64,000 nucleotides of DNA from assembly GCA_018713145.1 (NCBI GenBank), contig DVFP01000026.1:62001-126000 (forward strand), in the 5' to 3' direction. This document shows, piece after piece, positions 1-8,464 of the stretch. The stretch comes from Candidatus Scybalocola faecavium. Lineage in GTDB: Bacteria; Bacillota; Clostridia; Lachnospirales; Lachnospiraceae. The position numbers and the translations under genes were made by a program. Position 1 is the stretch's first letter; every line of letters begins with the position of its first letter. The notes beneath the pieces were generated by a model. That model was not told where the DNA came from and did not search any database. It worked only from the letters and a program-made list of their open reading frames with translations.

Positions 1-444
1 CACGCAGGGAATCTCACTGTTCATCAGTTCCCGGTAATAAGGTTCATTAATATTTAAACCGGATACAAGGACCCCGTCAATATTTTTCTGACGGCAAAGC
101 TGAATGTAACTCAGCTCGCCCTGCTTCGCCGCATTGGTGGTTAAAATGATAAAATCAAACTGATGATCCAATGATGCCTGATACATTCCGCTGAGCATTC
201 CGTAAACAAAACCGCTTTCGTCCTGCTTTGCAAGACCGGAAACAAGATAGGCCAAATTTTTTCTTGCTTTTCCTCCCAGAGAACGGGCATTGGCATCTGG
301 CATATAATTCAGCCTTTGAGCGATCTGCTGTATCCTTTTCTTTGTTTCAGGCTTCACATCGCTGTACCCGTTTAACGCCTTGGAAACAGTCGTAATAGAC
401 ACCCCTGCTTCTCTGGCCACATCTTTAATTCCTGTTCTTCCCAC
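1..444 (-). CDS. LacI-family transcriptional regulator (partial, C-terminus outside window)
   Basis: The first 148 residues are visible; the gene runs off the window start. The N-terminus is a LacI-type helix-turn-helix (GIKDVAREAGVS, then TTVSKALNG), followed by the hinge region and the start of the periplasmic-binding-like effector domain. The start is a GTG at 442-444, preceded by AAGGGTGAG; no ATG fits the HTH. It lies downstream of the GH65 phosphorylase on the same strand, and a LacI-type palindrome (3070-3085) sits at the phosphorylase promoter, so a local sugar-responsive repressor is the natural reading. The effector sugar cannot be read from the visible part. Confidence 0.9.
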   Translation of the reverse strand, partial: MGRTGIKDVAREAGVSITTVSKALNGYSDVKPETKKRIQQIAQRLNYMPDANARSLGGKARKNLAYLVSGLAKQDESGFVYGMLSGMYQASLDHQFDFIILTTNAAKQGELSYIQLCRQKNIDGVLVSGLNINEPYYRELMNSEIPCV

Positions 445-479
445 GATAACTCACCCTTGATCTGTTTATTCCTCTCTGG

Positions 480-615
480 GGCTATTATACCATGGCCGCC
501 AGTGCAGCCATGGGATGGGCGCTGCCCGGATGCGTACTTTTGCCCATTTGTACGCTCACTTTGGGCGCTGCCCAAAAGACGCAGTATAATAGCCACGCTG
601 TGGCTATTATACCAT
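480..615. repeat. Palindromic MITE-like repeat between GH65 and LacI genes
   Basis: GGCTATTATACCAT occurs exactly at 480-493 and 602-615, and the inverted copy GTATAATAGCC at 584-594. Hence 480-594 has 11-bp inverted ends. Inside are GGGCGCTGCCC twice (517-527 and 563-573) and GCGTAC/GTACGC (532-537/550-555) around a central loop. A 12-bp perfect inverted repeat lies at 585-596/600-611. The copies contain TATAAT in the orientation of a -10 box, so part of the block may also act as promoter. The ORFs that cross this block look like artefacts of the palindromes. Confidence 0.6.
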
Positions 616-705
616 AAATACTGCGATTTTGAGAAGTATAAATGTTAGGATAAACAAACACTGTGTTGTCTATTTTTTAATTTTTTTATACAAACAGTGT
701 CTCGG

Positions 706-2991
706 CTATTTTTTAACCGGAATTTCCAGCACATTTTCCAGCAGGCAGGGTTCATCGTAAATCCATAATGAAACCCTTTCCCCGCTTTCCAGAACAAAGA
801 CGGTCTTTTCTTCATCCACCCGGACTTTGATCGTCCTTCCCCGGTAGCAGACCTTAAAAGTATAGGCCTTCCACGGACCGGGAAGATATGGGGCAAAATG
901 AAGGCCGCTTTCTTTAAGCCGAAGTCCTCCAAAGCCGTAGACGACTGCCATATAATTGCCGCCCATATTGGCGGTGTGGATACCATCTTTTGTATTGTGA
1001 TGCAGGTTAAACAAGTCAAGCTTTGCCGAATCCCCAAAGTAGGTGTAGGCTTTTTCTTTTTCTCCCAGTTTTGAAGCTACAATACTGTAAATACATGTAG
1101 ACAAAGATGAATCATGAGTCGTTACAGTCTCATAATAGGCAAAGGAGCGGCGGATGGTTTCCAAATCCTGGGCATCTTCAAAAATAAAATGAGCCAGCAC
1201 TGTATCTGCCTGCTTACATACCTGGAAACGATAAATATATAAAGGATGATAATGGAGCAGCAAAGGGAAATGGTCCTTTGGCGTATTGGCAATATCCCAT
1301 TTTTTCTTTTGAAGGAAAGAATCATCCTGAGGATTGATTCCAAGCTCTTCATCGTAAGGCAGGTACATCGCTTTCTCTGCCCTGGAAAATTCCAGGATTT
1401 CTTCCCGGGTCAGCTCCAGCTTTTTGGCCACAGGCTCCAAAAGTCCGGCCTGGTTTAACAGTTCCCAAAAACGCACTGCCCAGTGAAGATTGTACTGAGC
1501 ACAGGCATTTGTATAATAATTATTATTCACGATACAGGTATATTCATCCGGGCCGGTCACATCGTTGATCAGGAAACGACCTTTATAAAAGTTGCCTGTA
1601 TCCATCCACAGACGGGCAGTTTCAAAAACGATCTCAGCCCCTTTCTCAGCAATATATCCCAAATCTAAAGTTGCCAGATAGTAAGCTACGACAGCATAGG
1701 CAATATCCCCGTTAATATGATACTGGGCGGAGCCGGATGGAAAATACCCGGAGCATTCCTTTCCGGAAATCGTCCGCCACGGATACAAAGCTCCCTTTTT
1801 ATGGCCGAGGATCCTGGCATTTTCCCGGGCGCCGTCTAAGATCTCATATCGATAATCAATAAGATTTCTGGAAATATCCGGATTCGTCAAAGTGAAAAAC
1901 GGCTGCATATACATTTCCGTATCCCAGAAATAATGACCTTCATAGCCTTCCCCGGACAGCCCCTTTGCGGCAATATTTCCATACTTGTCCCGGCCTGCAG
2001 ACTGGATCAGCTGATACAGATTATACCGCACGGCTAAAGCCAGATCATCATCACCTTCAATATCCAGAGCGGACTGATTCCAAAAAACATCCAAATATTC
2101 CTTCTGCCAGTCATACCACCGGATAAGAGGCACCGATAAAGCTTCCTCCATGGCTTTGCAGGCAGCATCCTCACAATCCCTATACCTGAGAGAATCGGTA
2201 AATACCGTATACTTTGTCAGTGTAAATGTCTGCCCCTGTTCCACTTTTGCATGGATGTTCCAGGAAATTGAGTAACCCTTTGCTTCCCTGGACATTTGGA
2301 CCGGCATTGAGCACACATTTTTCACATAAGTGCATACAGACAGGCCGGAGCTGACAGTATCCATAACGATAAGCGATTCCCCCTGTCCCGGTATCCGGGC
2401 TGTTCTTCCCTTTAAATGGACAAAGCTTTCCCCTGCGACCCTGGGATCATTAGGATTGCAGTAGTTGCGCACATCGCCATTATGTCCAGACACAAGCCGG
2501 GTGTCACCGGAAAAATTCACCGGCTCAACCTGATACTCAATAGTAAATAACGGCTTCAGCTTAAAGGAAGCCATCCGCCGTACCGTAAGATTTATCTTAT
2601 GACCCAAAGGGGATGTCCACACAACCCTTCGGCAGGTAATTCCCCGGGCCATATCAAGACTCCGGCTGCTTTCCTCCACTGTTCCCCGGAACATGCTAAA
2701 GACCTCGCCGTTAATCTCTAACTGAATGGTCTGGGTATCTGCCACATTAAGCATGGTCTGTTTTTCCTCCACCAGACCGCACAGCTTTTCTGCCTGGGGC
2801 ATCTTAGCAATATCGTAAAACCCGTTAATATAGCTTCCGCGAATGGTATCATAATCCTGAGGATACCCTTCCTCAAAATTAGACCGGACGCCAATATAAC
2901 CATTGGCATTGTGAAAAATCGTTTCATTGACCAAACAGGCCGGATTATCCAGATCCAGGCCTTTAATTTCATACACCCATTGACTGCTCAT
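706..2991 (-). CDS. GH65 family disaccharide phosphorylase
   Basis: A 761-residue protein of the glycoside hydrolase family 65 phosphorylases, cytoplasmic enzymes that split an alpha-linked glucose disaccharide with phosphate to give beta-glucose 1-phosphate. It has the N-terminal beta-sandwich (about 1-270), the (alpha/alpha)6 catalytic barrel with the VTGPDEY motif near residue 483 whose Glu is the general acid, and KQADTV further on, a family phosphate-site motif. Length fits the family (750-790). Start: a GTG lies six codons upstream, but the ATG at 2991 has AAAGGA at good spacing. Maltose, kojibiose, nigerose or trehalose specificity cannot be told. A LacI gene follows and a matching palindrome is at the promoter. 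Confidence 0.9.
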   Translation of the reverse strand: MSSQWVYEIKGLDLDNPACLVNETIFHNANGYIGVRSNFEEGYPQDYDTIRGSYINGFYDIAKMPQAEKLCGLVEEKQTMLNVADTQTIQLEINGEVFSMFRGTVEESSRSLDMARGITCRRVVWTSPLGHKINLTVRRMASFKLKPLFTIEYQVEPVNFSGDTRLVSGHNGDVRNYCNPNDPRVAGESFVHLKGRTARIPGQGESLIVMDTVSSGLSVCTYVKNVCSMPVQMSREAKGYSISWNIHAKVEQGQTFTLTKYTVFTDSLRYRDCEDAACKAMEEALSVPLIRWYDWQKEYLDVFWNQSALDIEGDDDLALAVRYNLYQLIQSAGRDKYGNIAAKGLSGEGYEGHYFWDTEMYMQPFFTLTNPDISRNLIDYRYEILDGARENARILGHKKGALYPWRTISGKECSGYFPSGSAQYHINGDIAYAVVAYYLATLDLGYIAEKGAEIVFETARLWMDTGNFYKGRFLINDVTGPDEYTCIVNNNYYTNACAQYNLHWAVRFWELLNQAGLLEPVAKKLELTREEILEFSRAEKAMYLPYDEELGINPQDDSFLQKKKWDIANTPKDHFPLLLHYHPLYIYRFQVCKQADTVLAHFIFEDAQDLETIRRSFAYYETVTTHDSSLSTCIYSIVASKLGEKEKAYTYFGDSAKLDLFNLHHNTKDGIHTANMGGNYMAVVYGFGGLRLKESGLHFAPYLPGPWKAYTFKVCYRGRTIKVRVDEEKTVFVLESGERVSLWIYDEPCLLENVLEIPVKK

Positions 2992-3069
2992 ACTTTTAAT
3001 CCTTTCCACAATTGTTTTTCATCAGCGGACACATTAAGGCACTATTTTGTCCCCATTCCTGCTTCGAAC

Positions 3070-3099
3070 ACGAAAACGCTTTCGTTTTATGTCATTATA
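3070..3099 (-). promoter_or_regulatory. GH65 promoter -10 with LacI/cre-type operator
   Basis: On the minus strand TATAAT (3094-3099) is followed after 8 bases by a 16-bp near-perfect palindrome, ACGAAA-GCGT-TTTCGT, at 3070-3085. LacI-family and CcpA operators have this form, with a central CG. Its position over the expected transcription start fits repression. No good -35 is seen upstream of the -10. Confidence 0.6.
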
Positions 3100-3164
3100 T
3101 CAAAGCGGAAAGGAAAAATCCAGATTTGTTTTTAATTTTTTCAGCGTTTGCATGATCTTTTGTT

Positions 3165-3193
3165 ACTGTTCACTGGCAATGTCAGTAAACAGT
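3165..3193. repeat. Near-perfect inverted repeat upstream of the MATE promoter
   Basis: ACTGTTCACTG (3165-3175) and CAGTAAACAGT (3183-3193) match at 10 of 11 positions as an inverted repeat with a 7-base spacer. It lies between the divergent GH65 and MATE promoters, about 40 bases before the MATE -35. There is no T-run, so an operator is more likely than a terminator. Confidence 0.45.
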
Positions 3194-3235
3194 GACATTT
3201 TCTCAAACGGCCCAGGAAACTCTACGGATTAACAG

Positions 3236-3264
3236 TTGACAATATCTGCCGTGTACATTATAAT
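3236..3264 (+). promoter_or_regulatory. Consensus sigma-A promoter upstream of MATE gene
   Basis: TTGACA (3236-3241), a 17-base spacer and TATAAT (3259-3264) match the housekeeping consensus exactly. Transcription would start near 3271, about 220 bases before the MATE start codon, leaving a long leader that contains a terminator. Confidence 0.8.
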
Positions 3265-3314
3265 ATGGCCTGTAAAATTATTGGGTGGATTTTTCCTGAT
3301 TTTGTCATCTTTTC

Positions 3315-3349
3315 GCCACGCAGCTTTCCCCAGCTGTGTGGCTTTTTTT
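3315..3349 (+). terminator. Intrinsic terminator inside the MATE leader (attenuator candidate)
   Basis: GCCACGCAGC (3315-3324) pairs with GCTGTGTGGC (3333-3342) with one G-U pair, followed by seven T (3343-3349). It is oriented with the MATE gene, lies about 45 bases after the predicted transcription start and 140 bases before the start codon. No upstream gene would need it, so transcription attenuation is likely. Confidence 0.7.
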
Positions 3350-3491
3350 ATGCAATGTCCTTGAATCAGCCGCCATACACCCCGTATCCTGCCAAACAAT
3401 GGGAAAAGGGGCTTTATCGTCCCGGTGTCCCAGGGCTTTATCTCCATTGCTATTATTTCAAAATCACCCACACAGAAAGGAGAAAAGAAAA

Positions 3492-4826
3492 TTGAATGAA
3501 AATTTTATGAAGGAAAAGCCGGTACTCCCTCTGATCCTGTCCATGTCACTGCCAATGGTGCTGTCTATGCTGGTCAACTCTTTATATAATATTGTAGACA
3601 GCTTTTTTGTGGCGCAGATCAGCGAGGATGCTATGACCGCCCTGTCTTTGGTCTATCCGGTACAAAACTTTATTAATGCCGCAGGCATTGGTTTTGGCGT
3701 CGGGATCAATGCTGTGATCGCCTTTTATCTTGGCGCAAAGGACCAGGAAAAAGCCGACAGGGCAGCTTCATCCGGCCTGTCGCTGGCAGTGGTCCATGGT
3801 ATTGTTATGATGATCGTAAGTATTGCCATTATGCCCGGCTTTCTGAAAATGTTTACCCGGACACAGGCAGTCATTGACCTGGGCCTCAGATACAGTGTGG
3901 TTGCCTTTGCTTTTACCCTTATGAACGTTTTAGGGATGGTCTTCGAAAAAATCTTTCAGGCTGTAGGAAGCATGAAAATTACAATGATCAGCCTTATGTG
4001 TGGGTGTATCGCCAATATTATTTTAGATCCTGTGCTGATCTTCGGTATCGGCCCATTTCCACAAATGGGTATTGAGGGAGCCGCTTTGGCTACCGGTCTG
4101 GGCCAGACGCTTTCTCTTGTCATCTATCTCATCGTTTATGCCCTGCGTCCCATTCCGGTCCGTATACACAAAAAGTATATGATCCCCAACCGCCAGGTAA
4201 CAGCCAGGCTGTATTCCATAGGTATTCCGGCCACCTTAAATCTTGCTCTGCCCTCCCTGCTGATCTCAGCTTTAAACGCTATTTTAGCGGCCTACTCCCA
4301 GGTGTATATCCTGGTCCTTGGCATTTACTACAAGCTGCAGACCTTTCTTTACCTGCCTGCTAATGGAATCATCCAGGGAATGCGTCCCCTTATGGGATAT
4401 AACTATGGCGCCGGGGAGCAGGCCCGGGTGGGGAAAATTTATAAAATTGTCCTATGTATGAGCGGAGGGATCATGGCTGTAGGGACGATCATCTGCCTTT
4501 TGATCCCCGGCCCTCTGATGGGGCTGTTTACCCATACCCCGGAAACAATCGCCGCCGGTGAAACTGCCCTGCGCATTATTAGTGCCGGCTTTATTGTTTC
4601 CGCAGTCTCCGTCACCTCCTGCGGCGCTCTGGAAGGGCTGGGCAAAGGAACACCTTCCCTGATCATATCCCTGTGCCGTTATTTGGTCATTATCCTTCCG
4701 GCAGCTTTTCTTTTAAGCAGGCTCTTTGGTCCCTCAGGCGTTTGGAACAGTTTTTGGGTGGCAGAACTTTTAACTGCCATTGTTTCCTTTTTGGTTTACC
4801 GCCAGGCTGTAAAACCAAAAGCCTGA
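3492..4826 (+). CDS. MATE family efflux transporter
   Basis: A 444-residue integral membrane protein with about 12 hydrophobic segments and the MatE features (N-terminal LPLILSMSLPMVLSMLVNSLYNIVD, internal duplication). Such proteins export drugs or metabolites by Na+ or H+ antiport. The open frame extends far upstream, but AAAGGAG lies nine bases before a TTG at 3492, giving the usual length; an ATG at 3507 is the alternative. It is a single-gene unit with its own consensus promoter and a leader terminator, and ends tail-to-tail with the ABC-2 permease gene. The substrate is unknown. Confidence 0.9.
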   Translation: MNENFMKEKPVLPLILSMSLPMVLSMLVNSLYNIVDSFFVAQISEDAMTALSLVYPVQNFINAAGIGFGVGINAVIAFYLGAKDQEKADRAASSGLSLAVVHGIVMMIVSIAIMPGFLKMFTRTQAVIDLGLRYSVVAFAFTLMNVLGMVFEKIFQAVGSMKITMISLMCGCIANIILDPVLIFGIGPFPQMGIEGAALATGLGQTLSLVIYLIVYALRPIPVRIHKKYMIPNRQVTARLYSIGIPATLNLALPSLLISALNAILAAYSQVYILVLGIYYKLQTFLYLPANGIIQGMRPLMGYNYGAGEQARVGKIYKIVLCMSGGIMAVGTIICLLIPGPLMGLFTHTPETIAAGETALRIISAGFIVSAVSVTSCGALEGLGKGTPSLIISLCRYLVIILPAAFLLSRLFGPSGVWNSFWVAELLTAIVSFLVYRQAVKPKA

Positions 4827-4846
4827 ATCAGATGATCCAAATATAT

Positions 4847-4883
4847 CCCGGCAAACAGGACAGGCCTGGCAGCACTTGCCGGG
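4847..4883. repeat. Intergenic hairpin CCCGGCAA/TTGCCGGG
   Basis: CCCGGCAA (4847-4854) and TTGCCGGG (4876-4883) form a perfect 8-bp stem in the short convergent gap between the MATE and permease genes. It may be a weak bidirectional terminator, although no T-run follows. The same arm sequence recurs at 31431-31476. Confidence 0.45.
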
Positions 4884-4893
4884 CCTCCCTTCC

Positions 4894-5544
4894 CTATCCC
4901 CTTTTGGCACAAAATACATACTCAGATACTTTATAAGCGGCAAGGAGCACAGCTCCGGTAAAAACCACGCCGCAAATCCATAAGACAGAAGGTCTGGCAA
5001 TGACCTGCGCCACGTTGATTTTTAGCGCTGCCATAATAATATAGACAACTGCTGCAGCTACAATAACGGCCACATAAACAACAGAGGTCACATTAATATT
5101 CCCTAAAAATCCTGCCATAAGATTCATGGATGTAAGCACAGTCCCCATAAGCAGGCCGCCAATAAGCATAAGGACATACTGGCCAAAGCCCATACTGCCA
5201 AAGATCATGCCGTGAAGGAGGCAAAAGATCACTCCCACGATGCCGTAAAAGCCCTGGATACAAAAAGCGGACAAAAATCTGGATCGAACCAGCTCTTTTC
5301 CGGTAAAAGGCATAAGACGGGCAAGGATGGTGCCGCTATAATTTGAATCCATATCCTTCATGGACATAGGCATGGCACACATTTGGATCGGAAGACACAA
5401 AAGCACATACGCGCTCAGCCCAATGTCAGGACTGCCTATAGAAACTCCGAGAAAGAATAAAAACATGATTCCCTCAGTCACATAGGACGATTTGTTCAGC
5501 CGGCGAAAATAGATCAAAAGATCTCTCAAGATTAATCCTTTCAT
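4894..5544 (-). CDS. ABC-2 type transporter permease
   Basis: A 216-residue membrane protein with about six hydrophobic segments, the last of three genes in a GntR-ATPase-permease operon. Its start overlaps the ATPase stop by four bases. It has no recognisable catalytic motif, and its size fits the compact ABC-2 permeases paired with YtrB-like ATPases. The partner is the ATPase at 5541-6401. Such operons often respond to cell-wall-active compounds, but the substrate here is unknown. Confidence 0.75.
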   Translation of the reverse strand: MKGLILRDLLIYFRRLNKSSYVTEGIMFLFFLGVSIGSPDIGLSAYVLLCLPIQMCAMPMSMKDMDSNYSGTILARLMPFTGKELVRSRFLSAFCIQGFYGIVGVIFCLLHGMIFGSMGFGQYVLMLIGGLLMGTVLTSMNLMAGFLGNINVTSVVYVAVIVAAAVVYIIMAALKINVAQVIARPSVLWICGVVFTGAVLLAAYKVSEYVFCAKRG

Positions 5545-6401
5545 ACATGTTCCCCCTTAATATAAAACAGCATAATATCCTCAACAGATGCTTTTTCCAC
5601 ATCCAGATCTTTAAAATGTCTCATGGTCTCATACTTATGGTTCAAAAGCACCTTATAGGAAAACGGCTCCTTCATATAAGCATCGTAATCCGAAGGATCC
5701 AGGGCGTCAAAAAATGCCTTTTTGCAGTGAAGGATCCCATAGCCGTTATCCAGCTCTTCCTTAGACTTAACAAATCGTATACGTCCCTTATGGATAAACA
5801 TAATATAGTCCGCGATTTTATCCAGATCGCTGGTAATATGAGTGGACATTAAAACAGAGTTGTTCTCATCCATGACAAATTCCTGAAGTACGTCTAAAAT
5901 TTCATCCCGCATCACCGGATCCAATCCGCTGGTAGCTTCATCTAAAATCAAAAGCCTTGGACAGCTTGAAAGAGCTGCCGCAAAATTCAGCTTTACATTC
6001 ATACCTTTTGAAAGATCTTTAATCCGCTTATCCTCCGGCAGCCCAAAGCGCTTTAAATAATCAAAAAACTTTTCGCTGCTCCAGTTTTTATAAATTTTTT
6101 TCAGCATCGTGTCCACATCCCTGCAATATAAAAACGGATTCTGGCCGACCCCGTCCATAACTACTCCGATCTGCTCATGTATGGCTTTGATCTCCTTGTT
6201 GTAATCCATACCGAAAATCTGTATACTGCCCTTATCCACAGGAATCAGATCCAAAATCGCCTTAATGGTAGTCGTTTTTCCCGCACCGTTTTCTCCGATC
6301 ATGCCTAGGATCACGCCGGAGGGCAGGGAAAAGCTTACATCCTCCAGGGAAAAATCCTTATAATGTTTTGTTAAATGAGATACATTTAATACATCCATCA
6401 T
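5541..6401 (-). CDS. ABC transporter ATP-binding protein (YtrB-like)
   Basis: A 286-residue ABC ATPase. Walker A is GENGAGKTT (near residue 37), the signature region LSKGMNVKL (near 133) and Walker B LLILDEATSG (near 155), followed by a switch His in MSTH. The start ATG at 6401 overlaps the GntR stop (ATGA), with GAGGAGG upstream. It powers the adjacent permease; together with the YtrA-like regulator it forms a classic self-regulated exporter operon. Confidence 0.9.
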   Translation of the reverse strand: MMDVLNVSHLTKHYKDFSLEDVSFSLPSGVILGMIGENGAGKTTTIKAILDLIPVDKGSIQIFGMDYNKEIKAIHEQIGVVMDGVGQNPFLYCRDVDTMLKKIYKNWSSEKFFDYLKRFGLPEDKRIKDLSKGMNVKLNFAAALSSCPRLLILDEATSGLDPVMRDEILDVLQEFVMDENNSVLMSTHITSDLDKIADYIMFIHKGRIRFVKSKEELDNGYGILHCKKAFFDALDPSDYDAYMKEPFSYKVLLNHKYETMRHFKDLDVEKASVEDIMLFYIKGEHV

Positions 6402-6775
6402 TCATCCTCCTCATAAAACATCGTCAGGGTTCGGATCAGCTGTTCCAGCTGGATATGATTTTCCCGTCCGATCTGAGCCGCTTCATACAGCTTCTCTTCT
6501 GCTAAGCGCAGCTGTTCTTCCCGGATAAAATCCTTATTCTGGGCTGCCACAAAGGTGCCTTTCCCGGCCACGGTCGTAATAAAACCGTCCCTTTGCAGAT
6601 CCTCATAGGCATGCTGGGCAGTGATCACGCTAATGTGAAGATCCTTTGCCAACCCTCTCATAGAAGGCATAGGATCACCGCTTTTTAACTCTCCGCTCAT
6701 GATCATCCCTTTGATCTGGGATGTGATCTGTTCATAAATGGGTTTTTGGCTGGCACTGCTTAAAATAATTTCCAA
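6398..6775 (-). CDS. GntR family regulator, YtrA subfamily
   Basis: A 125-residue protein: an N-terminal winged helix of GntR type (KPIYEQITSQIKGMI..GELKSGDPMPSMRGLAKDL, then AYEDLQRDGFI) and a short C-terminal helical tail typical of YtrA. The open frame extends about 46 codons upstream into the operator, but the TTG at 6775 has GAGGTG five bases before it and gives the subfamily's usual size. The promoter overlaps a 14-bp inverted repeat (6816-6844), so autorepression is likely. It is the first gene of the ABC operon. Confidence 0.85.
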   Translation of the reverse strand: MEIILSSASQKPIYEQITSQIKGMIMSGELKSGDPMPSMRGLAKDLHISVITAQHAYEDLQRDGFITTVAGKGTFVAAQNKDFIREEQLRLAEEKLYEAAQIGRENHIQLEQLIRTLTMFYEEDE

Positions 6776-6815
6776 ATCATCACCTCGCTGTGTATCATCT
6801 GTACTTACTGTATAT

Positions 6816-6868
6816 ATACTGTACTTATTTAATAAGTACAGTATATCGTCTATAGACGCCTTTGTCAA
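6816..6868 (-). promoter_or_regulatory. Promoter and palindromic operator of the GntR-ABC operon
   Basis: On the minus strand, TTGACA (6863-6868), 17 bases, TATACT (6840-6845). A perfect 14-bp inverted repeat with a 1-base centre (6816-6829/6831-6844, half-site AATAAGTACAGTAT) overlaps the -10, and a perfect 12-bp palindrome CGTCTATAGACG (6847-6858) fills the spacer. Further GTAC-type half-sites lie at 6801-6824. Confidence 0.8.
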
Positions 6869-7151
6869 TCCCCTGTGTATAAAAAAGCCGTTTTCCTCCA
6901 GGGCAGTGCTCTGCAAGATCTGCTCCTTATAAAGTATTTTTTTGAAATGTTACAAAAATGAGATTTTCTTATTTTTATTTGAAATATTAGTGAAACTTAC
7001 AGGGAATATGATATGATATATAAAGACGCACCGTTTGGCACATGTTCAGCGTCAAGCGGTGCAAAAGGACAGATTTTGGAGAACATGATACAGTGGGAAA
7101 TCCCCAATGTTAAACGTTCAAATCACACATCAGCTTCAGGAGGTATTATCC

Positions 7152-7733
7152 ATGTCCGCAGCATCTGCGTTTATAAGAAAAAATGCCATTACTCTTACCG
7201 GACTTTTTATTTTGATCGTCCTTGCTATTGCCGGAGCTATTTCCGGGATATTTTCTTCCCAGGAACGATTAGAGCTTTTTCTTGCCCAGGCCGGAATCCT
7301 GGCGCCTGGGATCTTTTTGCTGATCCAGATGATCCAGGTCATTATCCCCATTCTTCCCGGCGGTGTTACCTGCCTTATCGGCGTGGTTGTTTTTGGCCCG
7401 GTATGGGGATTTATATACAACTATATCGGCCTTGTTGCCGGATCCCTTATCAGTTTTCTGCTCATACGGAAATATGGAAAAACTTTAATCTTGAAACTTG
7501 TTTCTGAAAAAAATTATAACAAATATATCGGATGGCTGGAAAAAGGGAAAAAATTCCAAATCCTGTTTGCGGCAGCTATTTTTCTTCCCGGATTTCCGGA
7601 TGATGTCCTTTGTATGCTGGCCGGCCTTTCCAGCATGTCTCTGGGCCGATTTACGCTCATTATGCTCTTATGCCGTCCGGTATCCCTTATCGGCTACAGT
7701 GTAGGCTTTAATATATTTACATCGATTTTTTAA
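7152..7733 (+). CDS. TVP38/TMEM64 family (DedA-like) membrane protein
   Basis: A 193-residue membrane protein of the SNARE-associated/VTT family, members of which have been linked to lipid scrambling or transport. Visible are a first membrane segment (about 12-32), the family region IPILPGGVTCLIGVVVFGPVWGF, and FLPGFPDDVLCMLAGLSSM near residue 150. The frame is open from 7107, but a perfect AGGAGG lies 8 bases before the ATG at 7152. It precedes the ABC pair by 32 bases and may be co-transcribed with it. Confidence 0.85.
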   Translation: MSAASAFIRKNAITLTGLFILIVLAIAGAISGIFSSQERLELFLAQAGILAPGIFLLIQMIQVIIPILPGGVTCLIGVVVFGPVWGFIYNYIGLVAGSLISFLLIRKYGKTLILKLVSEKNYNKYIGWLEKGKKFQILFAAAIFLPGFPDDVLCMLAGLSSMSLGRFTLIMLLCRPVSLIGYSVGFNIFTSIF

Positions 7734-7765
7734 TTTAAGGAGACTATAAAAGGCAGGTGAATCCT

Positions 7766-8464
7766 ATGACCGATTCCATCATCGTAAAGATCCGGGGGCT
7801 GAAAAAATATTACGGTTCAAAAGATACCCTTGTCCGGGCCCTAAATGGCATTGACCTGGATATAGAACAGGGGACATTTACAGCCATTGTAGGGGCCAGC
7901 GGAAGCGGGAAATCCACCCTGCTCCATCTCATCGGCGGACTGGACACGCCTACAGAAGGGACAGTCATTGTCAGCGGCAGAGACCTGTCAAAGCTCAGCC
8001 GGGAGGAATCCGCCATTTTCCGCAGGAGAAATATTGGCATTGTTTTTCAAAATTATAATCTGATCCCCATGCTTAATGTTTACGAAAACATTGTTTTTCC
8101 TGCAGAAATCGACGGAAACCGGGCAGATCCTGAATTTATCCGGGAAATCACCAGGGTTCTTGGCATATCCCAACTGCTTTCCCGAAATGTCAGCCAGTTG
8201 TCCGGAGGACAGCAGCAGCGGGTGGCGATCGCCAGAGCTCTGTGTGTCAAACCGGCCATCCTGCTGTGTGATGAGCCTACAGGAAATCTGGATACCCGCA
8301 CCAGTCAGGATGTCCTTGGCCTTTTAAAAGCTTGTCATATGCGCTTCCACCAAACCATGATCATGATCACTCATAATGAAGAAATCGCCCAGCTGTCGGA
8401 CCGGATCCTTCACATTGAAGACGGACGTCTTGTGCGCAGAAAGTGGGGAGAGCCATGTCTTTAA
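7766..8464 (+). CDS. ABC transporter ATP-binding protein (MacB/LolD type)
   Basis: A 232-residue ATPase with Walker [10 protein letters not shown] (near residue 40), signature [15 protein letters not shown] (near 142) and Walker [12 protein letters not shown] (near 166), the pattern of the MacB/LolD/BceA class that works with FtsX-type permeases. ATG at 7766 is preferred over GTG at 7757 because AGGTGA sits five bases before it. It overlaps the following permease by 10 bases. Confidence 0.9.
   Translation: MTDSIIVKIRGLKKYYGSKDTLVRALNGIDLDIEQGTFTAIVGASGSGKSTLLHLIGGLDTPTEGTVIVSGRDLSKLSREESAIFRRRNIGIVFQNYNLIPMLNVYENIVFPAEIDGNRADPEFIREITRVLGISQLLSRNVSQLSGGQQQRVAIARALCVKPAILLCDEPTGNLDTRTSQDVLGLLKACHMRFHQTMIMITHNEEIAQLSDRILHIEDGRLVRRKWGEPCL

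Noticed and set aside
372-648. Short ORFs on both strands crossing the palindromic block
   Set aside because: They run through inverted repeats, have no ribosome binding sites and overlap the LacI start; the palindromes explain the open frames.
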